9,859 nt of DNA from Clostridiales bacterium (lineage in GTDB: Bacteria > Bacillota > Clostridia > Lachnospirales > Lachnospiraceae). The position numbers were made by a program, and so were the translations under genes. The stretch spans positions 1-9,859 of the forward strand of contig JAATEU010000202.1 in NCBI GenBank assembly GCA_015655565.1, written 5' to 3'. Shown here in pieces: positions 1-7,015 of this stretch; position 1 is the stretch's first letter, and every line of letters begins with the position of its first letter. A model generated the notes under the pieces. It worked only from the letters and a program-made list of their open reading frames with translations. It made no database searches and had not been told where the DNA came from.

Positions 1-1664
1 GCTCGGCGTGTGTGCCCGCTTCCCGTATCTCCCCCCGGTCTAAAACCACAATGCTGTCCGCATTCAGGATCGTATTTAGCCGATGGGCGATTACAAGCAC
101 TGTTTTCCCTTTCATCAAACGGTCGAATGCCTGCTGGATCTCTTTCTCGTTATCGGCGTCCAGGCTGGAAGTCGTTTCATCCAGCAGCACGATGGGCGCA
201 TCTCTCAAAAGGGCCCGCGCAATGGAAATGCGCTGCTTTTCGCCGCCTGAAAGTGTTGAGCCGCCTTCACCTATGATCGTGTCGTACCCATCTTCCATTT
301 CCATGATGAAGCCATGACAATTCGCCGCTTTCGCGGCGGCAATGACCTCTTCTTTTTCGGCTGTGGGCTTTCCGATTCTGATGTTGTTAAAAACCGTATC
401 CCGGAGTAAATAAACTTCCTGAAATACGATAGCCATCTGATGCGCCAGTGTATCGGGTTTGATTGTCCGGATATCTTTGCCACCGATTTCGATACTGCCG
501 CCTGTCACATCCCAAAAGCGGGCGATCAGGCTGACAATCGTGGTCTTGCCGGAACCGGAAGGTCCGATGAGCGCCGTCGTCGTGCAGGGCATCGCTGTAA
601 AGGAAATATGGTTCAGGACAGAATTTTCCGGAGCATAACCGAAAGAAACGTTTTTGAGTGAAATACTGTAGCTATGGAAATCTGCCTGCTCTATTTTGTA
701 GGGAAGCGGCTTTTCATCCAGAACGGACAGAATGTTGTCCGCCGCTTTTGAAATAGAGCGCACCTGCGTATACAGTGAGCTTAACACCGACATCATACTG
801 GAAACGGAAATAGCCAGCAGCACAACGATCAGGAAGCTGGCGGCATCCATATTCTGCGCAGTCAGGAACCATGTTCCTAAGATCAACGCCACAGGGACAA
901 TCATCGCAGTAATGGTGGAAAAGCTCAGGGCAGCGGGTAATACGGATATTTCTGCCCGGGTGGATTCTTTTTTCAAACCTTGAAGAGCGTCATCCAAACG
1001 CTTAAACCGTATACCTGTAAGATTGTAGAGGCGAAACGTTCTGATTCCGCCGACATACTCTACAATGCGGGATACAACATTTTGATTGGCATGCCGCAGT
1101 TTTTCGGAGTTTCTGGCGGAGACCTTTCCTGAGAGCAAAAGAAACGGGAACGCAAGCATGACAAGAACCGCAATCGCCAGGCCGAACTTCCAGTCGATCC
1201 AAATGGCTGCCGCCAGTGAAAGTATGGTGAAAGAAATTACTTTTACAAAATCACAGAGACAGTGTGTTACGATGGTTTCAAAATCGCTGACATCAGTAAG
1301 TAACGTACCGCTGAGCCTGCCGATGCTGTTCTGATTAAAAAAGCCCAAATTCAAGCTTCGAATGTGATTTCCAAGCGCCATTCTAAGACGTTGGGAAACA
1401 TCCGGTCCCAGGCACTGGGCCTGTGTAAAGCTGATAGCCTGTACCACACACCGGCCAAAAAACACGGCCAGCAAAATCAATACATATTGCGACAGTTTTT
1501 CAGCACTGAAATTTCCTTCGGACAAATCAACAAAAACAAAAAGCATCACGCCTGTACATACCGGAGTTCAAAAGGGAATCAATGACACTCAGTGCGACAG
1601 GCGAAATGAGCCTGTTGCCATAGCTGCCAACAATTCTGCGAACCGCTTTTATCATGGAAATCAT
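1..1664 (-). pseudogene. ABC exporter half-transporter (TMD-NBD), frameshifted near its start and cut by the window edge
   Basis: A type IV ABC exporter half-transporter: one membrane domain fused to one ATPase domain, expected in the inner membrane. The start ATG (1664-1662) overlaps the TGA of the preceding ABC gene as ATGA, with GGAG about 10 nt upstream, so translation is probably coupled. Read from that ATG, the frame ends at TGA 1529-1527 after 45 codons. Shifting by one base around 1551-1556 opens a continuous frame to position 2. Counting the repaired protein, Walker A GPSGSGKT is at about 367-374, signature LSGGE at 471-475, Walker B IVLLDET at 491-497 and the H-loop His at 527, all canonical. 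About 25-30 C-terminal residues lie outside the window. It probably pairs with the neighbour as a heterodimer. The single extra base could be a real inactivating mutation or a sequencing error. Substrate unknown. Confidence 0.85.
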
Positions 1665-3433
1665 TTTAATACCACTCCTTCCGCCGCCTTGGTGTAAGTG
1701 CGCCACATTTTCGCATACAAACCATCGTCACTCAGCAATTTTGGATGCGTGCCGGTCTCTTTGATTTGCCCGTTATCAAACACGCAGATCTGATCCGCAT
1801 TGACGATCGTATGCAGCCGATGCGCGATCATGACTGTGGTTTTGGATTTGAGCATATTGCTGAGAGCCACTTGAATTTTATGCTCATTTTCAATGTCGGT
1901 GAAGCTGGTCGCTTCATCGAAAACAATAATAGGAGCATCCTTTAAGATAGCGCGGGCAATACAGATACGCTGCTTTTCTCCGCCGGACATTTTAACGCCG
2001 GCTGTCCCAAGGTGGGTATCATAGCCGTCGGGAAGCGTCATAATAAAGTCATGAATCTGTGCTGCTTTCGCTGCTGCTTCCACTTCCTGCCGCGTGCAGT
2101 CTGCTTTGCCGATTGCTATATTCTGATAGATCAAATCGTCCAGCATAAAGGCGTCCTGAAAAACAAACGACACCAAATCCATAAGATTTGTCAACGGAAG
2201 GTCCCTGATATCTGTTCCGCCAATACAGATACTCCCCTGTGTGACATCCCAAAAACGCGGAAGCAGCTGGGCCGCCGTGCTTTTTCCCGCTCCGGAAGCT
2301 CCTACAAAAGCAGTCAGGCTTCCTTTGGGAAGCCTTAAGCAAACGTCGCGGAGCACATCTCTTTGCTGATAGGCAAACGTGACATGAGAAAAGGTTACAG
2401 CATGCTCGTGTGCCTTGACAGGAAGGAGCTCAGCGCCCTCTTTTATCTCTGAAATATCCATGACCGCCTTAATACGCCCCAGTCCGGAGGAAATCTGGCT
2501 GAAAATCTGCGCAAAGTTCATCAGGTTATTGTAAGATGCCAAAAAGACGATGCTCATGATAACAAAAAATACATAAGTACTTAATGCAAGATGTCCGGAT
2601 AAATACAGCCAGCCGCCCAAGGGAACTGTAAAAAAAATCCCCGATTCGATCATAACTTTGCATACCGCACTGACGGGCGCTGCAATTTTAGATACCCGTT
2701 TCCAAAGCGAATTAAAATCGGACGCCGCCTCGGAGTAGTCCTGGTAAGAGTCGGCAGTAAGGTTATACGCTTTCATCACGGGCATCCCATTGACAAACTG
2801 CACAAGTGCGGAATTAAGACGGCCGAGTATTTCCGGGTAAGTATCCATAAGCGTTTTTGTTATCACAATCATAACGGATTGAAGAATCAAGGTCAAAACG
2901 ATTGGCAGCAACAAAATCAGCGTCATGGGGACATTAAGCGTCAGCAAATAAAGAAACACGGCAAATGGAACCACGATTGCAACCGTAATATCCGGTATCT
3001 GATGTGCCAAAAACTTCTCCAGCCGCTCCACATCCTCCATCAGTACCTTTTTGATTTCCCCTGTGCTGTTATCTGTAAAAAAGCCCAGGTTGACTTTCCC
3101 GATGTGGCTGCAAATATTCTTCCGCACCTGATAAAGCACGTTATATGCGCCAATATGAGTCATGGCGGCCGAAACTGCCTGAAAAATAAATCTAAATAAG
3201 ATAAACACAGCCGCAATCAGTCCATATTTCATGACCGCTCCCATATTTCCGCCGCCTTCAAACAAAAACAGCACCGTTCGAAAAACCATGACATAGGGAA
3301 CAAACGTGCAAAGCCCGGATAAGACACTGAACGCCACAGCAGCATACAGCCGCCCTCTTTTTGCGTCGGCCAGTTCAAACAGATAGGCCATTTTAACTTT
3401 TTCCGGCTGTCCGCCATTCTTTTTTCCTGCCAT
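1661..3433 (-). CDS. ABC exporter half-transporter (TMD-NBD), first of a tandem pair
   Basis: An inner-membrane ABC exporter half-transporter of about 590 residues, the usual length for the fold. Several hydrophobic membrane segments fill the first ~325 residues. The ATPase domain follows with Walker A GASGAGKST (about 380-388 counted from the upstream ATG), Q-loop Gln 428, signature MSGGE (484-488), Walker B IIVFDE with the catalytic Glu at 509, and H-loop His 540. The D-loop reads SFTD instead of the common SALD. Two start codons are possible: ATG at 3439 directly abuts GGAGGT, while ATG at 3433 sits 7 nt after GGAGG and is preferred. The gene is divergent from a TetR regulator and overlaps the next ABC gene by 4 bp, so an operon encoding a heterodimeric exporter is likely. 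Drug or peptide efflux is possible; siderophore-type YbtPQ/IrtAB-like pairs have the same layout. Substrate unresolved. Confidence 0.93.
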   Translation of the reverse strand: MAGKKNGGQPEKVKMAYLFELADAKRGRLYAAVAFSVLSGLCTFVPYVMVFRTVLFLFEGGGNMGAVMKYGLIAAVFILFRFIFQAVSAAMTHIGAYNVLYQVRKNICSHIGKVNLGFFTDNSTGEIKKVLMEDVERLEKFLAHQIPDITVAIVVPFAVFLYLLTLNVPMTLILLLPIVLTLILQSVMIVITKTLMDTYPEILGRLNSALVQFVNGMPVMKAYNLTADSYQDYSEAASDFNSLWKRVSKIAAPVSAVCKVMIESGIFFTVPLGGWLYLSGHLALSTYVFFVIMSIVFLASYNNLMNFAQIFSQISSGLGRIKAVMDISEIKEGAELLPVKAHEHAVTFSHVTFAYQQRDVLRDVCLRLPKGSLTAFVGASGAGKSTAAQLLPRFWDVTQGSICIGGTDIRDLPLTNLMDLVSFVFQDAFMLDDLIYQNIAIGKADCTRQEVEAAAKAAQIHDFIMTLPDGYDTHLGTAGVKMSGGEKQRICIARAILKDAPIIVFDEATSFTDIENEHKIQVALSNMLKSKTTVMIAHRLHTIVNADQICVFDNGQIKETGTHPKLLSDDGLYAKMWRTYTKAAEGVVLK

Positions 3434-3449
3434 TTTCATACCTCCAGTT

Positions 3450-3470
3450 TAGTTAGATGAAACGTAACTA
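3450..3470. promoter_or_regulatory. Inverted repeat TAGTTA-N9-TAACTA near ABC ribosome site
   Basis: A perfect 6-bp inverted repeat spans 21 bp and ends about 5 bp upstream of the ABC gene's GGAGG. Its size suits a TetR-family operator, but the AT-rich arms are short and the site lies far downstream of the candidate start of transcription. A repressor there would block elongation or translation rather than initiation. Confidence 0.3.
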
Positions 3471-3515
3471 TTCCCCGATAAAATAGCCATGACCCGAAGG
3501 CCTGCGGCTGTTGAG

Positions 3516-3554
3516 CGCGGAGGATACGCTAGAGAGACACTTGTATCTTCCGCG
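3516..3554. repeat. 12-bp-arm inverted repeat in the ABC leader
   Basis: Arms CGCGGAGGATAC (3516-3527) and GTATCTTCCGCG (3543-3554) are complementary at 11 of 12 positions, with a 15-nt loop. In a rightward RNA the odd pair becomes G-U, giving a full 12-bp stem; in the leftward ABC leader it is an A-C mismatch. The right arm covers the -35 box of the TetR promoter candidate. It could be a DNA operator or an RNA hairpin near the 5' end of the exporter mRNA. No U-tract follows, so it is not a plain terminator. Confidence 0.5.
3534..3547. promoter_or_regulatory. Candidate TetR operator, GATACA-N2-TGTCTC
   Basis: Read on the minus strand this 14-bp site is GATACA-AG-TGTCTC. It overlaps the -35 box of the candidate TetR promoter (3541-3546), where a bound repressor would block it. 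The same two half-sites recur at 3611-3634 on the other strand. The assignment to the neighbouring TetR protein is inferred from position only. Confidence 0.4.
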
Positions 3555-3569
3555 GGTTTATGGTATTAT
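3541..3569 (+). promoter_or_regulatory. Promoter candidate for the TetR gene
   Basis: TTGTAT (3541-3546), a 17-bp spacer and TATTAT (3564-3569) give a good sigma-A match facing the TetR gene. Transcription would start near 3576, leaving a leader of about 75 nt before the ATG. The -10 box overlaps that of the opposing promoter. Confidence 0.5.
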
Positions 3570-3595
3570 TATAGCATAATGCGCGGTCAGTTCAA
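3568..3595 (-). promoter_or_regulatory. Promoter candidate for the ABC exporter operon
   Basis: On the minus strand TTGAAC (3595-3590), a 16-bp spacer and a perfect TATAAT (3573-3568) face the ABC genes. Transcription would start near 3561, giving a leader of about 128 nt that contains the 3516-3554 hairpin. The two opposing promoters share bases 3568-3569, so polymerase cannot occupy both at once. Confidence 0.55.
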
Positions 3596-3610
3596 TGGCT
3601 TTCGAAAAAT

Positions 3611-3634
3611 GATACATATTTTCAAAAATGTCTC
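3611..3634. promoter_or_regulatory. Second candidate TetR operator, GATACA-N12-TGTCTC
   Basis: GATACA (3611-3616) and TGTCTC (3629-3634) are the same half-sites as at 3534-3547, but with a 12-bp rather than 2-bp spacer. The extra 10 bp is about one helical turn, so the half-sites keep the same face. The site lies in the TetR leader, upstream of AGAGGAG. Confidence 0.35.
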
Positions 3635-3650
3635 AATAAGAGGAGCATAT

Positions 3651-4295
3651 ATGAATCAAAACAAGAAGTTAAAAACACCAAATCAGATCGAAGAATGGAT
3701 GATGGAAGCTCTGCTTTCCTTAATGAAAGAAAAAAGCTTCCATGAAATTAAAATTACGGAAATCGTTGACCGCGCCATGCTTGCCCGCTGTACCTTTTAT
3801 CGCTATTATGACAGCAAGGAAGAGCTTCTCATGCGCTGCTGTGAATCTATATTTGAGGGCCTTTCACAACGCATGGGAATGGAAGACTGCCATACTTTTC
3901 ACGGAATAGCTCTGGCCTATTTTTCATACTGGAGAGAACACCGGGAATTTCTTGAGCTGCTCCACGAGAGCGGTATGCTTTATTTCCTGCTTCAAAGCTA
4001 TGACGCCTTGATGTTTAATGTTGCCAGGGAGGTCAAGCCCGAAACTTCAAAAATGGGCGGTTATGATTTTTCCCCGAAAGTACGTTATCATTTTTTCTTC
4101 GGAATGGGCGGCTTTTGGGGAATGGCAAATCGATGGCTCCTGAATGGATGTAAAGAGTCGCCGGAAGAACTGGCGCAATACATCGTGGCATATCTGGTGG
4201 AGTCATACGAACTTGAACCTGCATGCCAATACTATGATAAACACGGAAAGTACCCTTATGATCCTTGCTACATTAAGCCGGGGAATGAATTTTAA
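3651..4295 (+). CDS. TetR/AcrR-family transcriptional regulator
   Basis: A 214-residue DNA-binding regulator with the usual two-part TetR layout. The N-terminal helix-turn-helix covers roughly residues 33-55, ending in the family's TFYRYYDSKEELL segment. The rest is an alpha-helical ligand-sensing and dimer domain of the kind common in Firmicutes. The start at 3651 is chosen because AGAGGAG lies 5 nt upstream; the longer open frame from 3489 would run through the promoter region and has no ribosome site. It is transcribed divergently from the two ABC exporter genes and probably represses them and itself until an effector, perhaps an exported compound, binds. The tail after about residue 186 is rich in Tyr, Pro and Cys and looks less typical of the family. 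It ends exactly where the adjacent gene stub begins on the other strand, so the C-terminus may have been altered at the junction. Confidence 0.9.
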   Translation: MNQNKKLKTPNQIEEWMMEALLSLMKEKSFHEIKITEIVDRAMLARCTFYRYYDSKEELLMRCCESIFEGLSQRMGMEDCHTFHGIALAYFSYWREHREFLELLHESGMLYFLLQSYDALMFNVAREVKPETSKMGGYDFSPKVRYHFFFGMGGFWGMANRWLLNGCKESPEELAQYIVAYLVESYELEPACQYYDKHGKYPYDPCYIKPGNEF

Positions 4296-4344
4296 TAATT
4301 TGTGCAGCCATTAAATCCAGTTCAACTTTTTGCACCTTTTCCAT
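4273..4344 (-). pseudogene. 5' stub of a truncated gene, possibly transketolase N-terminal subunit
   Basis: On the minus strand ATG 4344-4342 follows GGAG with a 6-nt spacer, and the frame reads MEKVQKVELDLMAAQIIK before running into the antisense of the TetR 3' end and stopping at 4273. A good ribosome site plus a gene-like start followed by an abrupt end suggests the first ~17 codons of a gene lost at a rearrangement junction near 4295. The amphipathic opening with MAAQI resembles the start of transketolase N-terminal subunits, which often follow sugar importers, but 18 residues are too few to be sure. It could also be a short unrelated peptide. Confidence 0.4.
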
Positions 4345-4358
4345 ATCAATCTCCAATC

Positions 4359-4406
4359 CGCTGCCTTAAGGCAGCATAAGTTCTATGTGAAAGCTTACAC
4401 AGTGAA
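4359..4406 (-). repeat. Structured leader repeat, copy A
   Basis: Read leftwards, this segment opens with TTCACTGTGTAAGCTTTCA, then a small hairpin (CATA 4375-4378 with TATG 4384-4387) and the perfect palindrome GCTGCCTTAAGGCAGC (4360-4375). Five bases later comes the ribosome site of the gene stub. The same order of parts occurs upstream of the binding-protein gene (copy B, 8037-8085). The G-C rich stem has no T-run after it on either strand, so a terminator role is unlikely. Confidence 0.5.
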
Positions 4407-4424
4407 GGTTTTAACTGCCGTTTC

Positions 4425-5429
4425 TTATTCTTTTCCGGTATTTTGTTTCTTCTTTTTATACATATCAATATAGACTGCAATCAGGATAATAACCCCCTTT
4501 GCCACATACTGCCAATAAGAATTAACATGAAGCAGATTCAGGCCGTTGCTGATTATACCGATTACCAGCACACCGATAAACATACCGCCCACATTGCCGG
4601 CACCGCCATACATACTGGTACCCCCAAGAACCGCCGCCGCAATCGCATCGGTTTCAAATCCGACTGCGGTAGCAGGCTGTCCGGAGGACATACGGGAAGC
4701 CAGTACAACTCCCGCAAATGCACCGAGAAAACCACTGATTGTCCAGACAAGTATTTTCACCCTTGTTATATTAACACCGCTGAATTTTGCCGCTGTAGGA
4801 TTCCCTCCCACTGCATAGATATGCCGTCCGATTTTTGTCTTATTAAGCAGTAAGTAAACTAAGAATAAGAAAATGAACATATATAGGACCGGCAAAGGAA
4901 TAAATCCGAGATACCCGTTTCCGATTTCCGGGAATGTCTTATTCATGGTAGAAACCGGTTGTCCGTCAGCAATTAAATATGCAAATCCGCGGCATATACT
5001 CATCATTGCCAATGTTACAACAAAGGGATGAATACCCGAATATGCAATAATAACACCATTGGCAGCTCCGGCAGCAATACCTGCCGACAACGCAACCGCC
5101 ACGGCTGCCGGTATAGGCATGCCCAGGCGTTCCATACATACTACCGTAACACAGCCTGAGAATGCAATTAAAGCACCGCCTGTCAGATCAATACCGCCCA
5201 GCATAATAGCCATCATAACGCCAATGGCCAGATAGGAATTGGTAGATACCGTTCTCATAACATTTAAAAAATTGGTTTTTGTAAAAAAGTTATCCGCAGT
5301 GAAAGACATAAAAATAAATAATACTAAAAATCCGATTAATATCCCCATATTGGTTCTGAAATACCGGATAACCGGACCTAAAATAATGTTACTTTCCAGC
5401 TTTTTCAGGATCTTATTATTTTCTATCAT
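4425..5429 (-). CDS. Ribose-type sugar ABC importer permease
   Basis: A 334-residue inner-membrane permease of the RbsC family (BPD_transp_2), the channel subunit of a CUT2-class sugar importer, with multiple hydrophobic helices through most of its length. Family marks are GGIDLTGG (about 78-85), the cytoplasmic coupling segment GRHIYAVGGNPTAAKFSG (201-218), and GFETDAIAAAVLGGTSMYGG (257-276). It ends in a basic KKKK tail on the cytoplasmic side. The start ATG 5429 overlaps the ATPase stop as ATGA and has GGAGG 6 nt upstream; the longer frame starting at 5537 lies inside the ATPase gene and is rejected. It is the last intact gene of the operon and pairs with the ATPase and binding protein next to it. 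The family is certain; the transported sugar is not. Confidence 0.95.
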   Translation of the reverse strand: MIENNKILKKLESNIILGPVIRYFRTNMGILIGFLVLFIFMSFTADNFFTKTNFLNVMRTVSTNSYLAIGVMMAIMLGGIDLTGGALIAFSGCVTVVCMERLGMPIPAAVAVALSAGIAAGAANGVIIAYSGIHPFVVTLAMMSICRGFAYLIADGQPVSTMNKTFPEIGNGYLGFIPLPVLYMFIFLFLVYLLLNKTKIGRHIYAVGGNPTAAKFSGVNITRVKILVWTISGFLGAFAGVVLASRMSSGQPATAVGFETDAIAAAVLGGTSMYGGAGNVGGMFIGVLVIGIISNGLNLLHVNSYWQYVAKGVIILIAVYIDMYKKKKQNTGKE

Positions 5430-6922
5430 ACTCCACCTCCACCGATAGCTAAATTTAATATTGAAGCGGAAACAAACTCCTCTTTGCTTAATAATCCGGT
5501 TATATTTCCTTCGTGCATAATGACAAGATTGTCGCACATATTGATAATTTCCGGCAATTCGGATGAAATCATGATAATAGCAATACCTTTCCCTGCCAGT
5601 TCATTGATAATTTTATATATTTCTGCCTTTGCACCAATATCTACACCTCTTGTCGGTTCATCAAGTATTAAAACCTCCGGATTGGTGGCAAGCCACTTTG
5701 CAAGAACTACCTTCTGCTGATTGCCTCCGGACAAATTGGAAATACACTGTTCAGCAAAAGGAGTTTTAATATTAAACGAAGAGATGGATTTATTAACGAT
5801 ATCCTTTTCAATCTTTTGATTTACTCTTAATTTGCTTATAATTTTATCTAAAACGGTAATTGTAATATTAAATCCCACAGTATTGCCAAGTATGAGTCCT
5901 TGTGTTTTACGGCTTTCCGGAACTAATACAAGACCTTTGTCCTGGCACTGCAGAGGGGTCAGCTTATCGTTACGCTCACCATTAATTATAATTTCACCGC
6001 CATCCTTCGGGTCCAGTCCCATAATTGCCTGCATTAATTCTGACCGCCCTGAGCCAATCAATCCGTAGAGTCCTAAAACTTCACCTCTGCGTACTGAAAA
6101 ACTGCAATTCTTAACTCTTTTTCCGGCGTTAATATTTTTTACTTCTAAAGCGACTTCACCAATTTCATTAAAGGTTCTCACATAATAGTTTTCCAATTCA
6201 CGCCCAACCATCATATGAACCAATTCATTGGTATTGGTTTCTTTTGTTATTTTGGTGCCAATATAAGCTCCGTCACGCATTACAGTAATCCGGCCGGTTA
6301 ATTCAAATATATCTGACATTTTATGGGAAATGTAGATAATTCCAATATTTTTCCTCTGCAATAACCGGACTGTTTCAAAAAGTATCCCTGTTTCTTTCTC
6401 TGACAGGGAGGAAGTAGGTTCATCCATAACAATAATCTTTGCGTTTAAAGAAAAGGCTTTCGCTATTTCCACCATCTGCTGCTGGCCTGTACTTAACCGG
6501 CAGACATCACTGGAAGGATCAATATTCAGTCCGACAATATCCAGATACTGCATTGCCTCTTCATTCATAATGCTTTTACTGACCATTCCCATTTTATTTT
6601 TCTTTTCTCTGCCAAGAAAAATATTTTCGGCGACGGTCATATATGGTTCCAATTCTAATTCCTGATGAATAAATGCAATTCCTCTTGCCTGCGACTCTAA
6701 TACACCATTTAATTCAACTTTTTCACCGTCCACATAGATGTTGCCTTCGTCTTTCTTATAAATCCCGCCCAATATATTCATAAGGGTAGACTTACCCGCA
6801 CCATTTTCTCCTAATAAACCGTGTACCTCTCCCTCATATAAATCAAGACAGGCATTGTCTAACGCTTTTACGCCCGGAAAAGCTTTTGAGATATTTTCCA
6901 TTTTGAGTATTTGTTTTGGCAT
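5426..6922 (-). CDS. Sugar ABC importer ATP-binding protein (RbsA/MglA type, two NBDs)
   Basis: A 498-residue cytoplasmic ATPase with two fused nucleotide-binding domains, the usual size for RbsA/MglA/XylG proteins that power CUT2 sugar importers. NBD1 has Walker A GENGAGKST (38-46), signature LSTGQQQ (143-149), Walker B IIVMDEPT (163-170) and switch His 200. NBD2 has the degenerate Walker A GLIGSGRSE (about 287-295) normal for this family, signature LSGGNQQK (397-404) and Walker B VLILDEPTRGVD (417-428). The start at 6922 has GAGGTG 5 nt upstream. It lies 93 bp after the binding-protein gene, with a strong hairpin between them, and overlaps the permease start by 4 bp. All expected motifs are present and it looks functional. 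Confidence 0.96.
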   Translation of the reverse strand: MPKQILKMENISKAFPGVKALDNACLDLYEGEVHGLLGENGAGKSTLMNILGGIYKKDEGNIYVDGEKVELNGVLESQARGIAFIHQELELEPYMTVAENIFLGREKKNKMGMVSKSIMNEEAMQYLDIVGLNIDPSSDVCRLSTGQQQMVEIAKAFSLNAKIIVMDEPTSSLSEKETGILFETVRLLQRKNIGIIYISHKMSDIFELTGRITVMRDGAYIGTKITKETNTNELVHMMVGRELENYYVRTFNEIGEVALEVKNINAGKRVKNCSFSVRRGEVLGLYGLIGSGRSELMQAIMGLDPKDGGEIIINGERNDKLTPLQCQDKGLVLVPESRKTQGLILGNTVGFNITITVLDKIISKLRVNQKIEKDIVNKSISSFNIKTPFAEQCISNLSGGNQQKVVLAKWLATNPEVLILDEPTRGVDIGAKAEIYKIINELAGKGIAIIMISSELPEIINMCDNLVIMHEGNITGLLSKEEFVSASILNLAIGGGGV

Positions 6923-6938
6923 CCTGTCACCTCTGATT

Positions 6939-6975
6939 AAGGGGCGGGCGTAATTTTGAAATTACGCCAACCCTT
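6939..6975 (-). repeat. Intercistronic hairpin between binding-protein and ATPase genes
   Basis: A 9-bp stem (GGCGTAATT 6947-6955 with AATTACGCC 6960-6968, loop TTGA) is extended after a small internal loop by AAGGG (6939-6943) with CCCTT (6971-6975). It lies 5 nt before the ATPase ribosome site in the leftward mRNA. No T-run follows, so it is more likely a 3' stabiliser, pause or processing point for the binding-protein message than a full terminator. Such hairpins fit the need for more binding protein than ATPase. Confidence 0.65.
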
Positions 6976-7015
6976 ATGCTATACCTTTGCAACGGCTAAA
7001 TTGTATCGGAAATGA

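Larger units (their letters stand above)
3435..3650. promoter_or_regulatory. Divergent control region between ABC exporter and TetR gene
   Basis: This gap of about 217 bp separates the leftward ABC genes from the rightward TetR gene. It holds two opposing promoter candidates whose -10 boxes overlap, and four inverted repeats (3450-3470, 3516-3554, 3534-3547, 3611-3634). The layout of regulator and target transcribed away from shared operators is standard for TetR-family exporter control. Which repeat is the operator cannot be settled from sequence. Individual sites are listed separately. Confidence 0.7.

Noticed and set aside
1540..1560. Programmed ribosomal frameshift in the ABC gene
   Set aside because: No slippery heptamer or clear downstream stimulatory structure was seen at the shift.
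2012..2338. Open frames on the plus strand opposite the ABC genes (also 2879-3199, 732-983)
   Set aside because: They are antisense to strongly conserved ABC domains and have no family features or ribosome sites.
3489..3650. Longer TetR start at 3489
   Set aside because: It would run through the promoter boxes, has no ribosome site, and adds 54 residues unlike a TetR N-terminus. ATG 3651 has AGAGGAG upstream.
4360..4375. Palindrome GCTGCCTTAAGGCAGC as bidirectional terminator
   Set aside because: Neither strand has a T-run after it, and it sits just before a ribosome site as in copy B.
4443..4853. Plus-strand frames opposite the permease and ATPase genes
   Set aside because: Composition and content are those of antisense shadows; the minus-strand genes account for the sequence.
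5430..5537. Longer permease start at 5537
   Set aside because: It lies within the ATPase gene; ATG 5429 has the ATGA overlap and GGAGG and begins a normal RbsC-like N-terminus.
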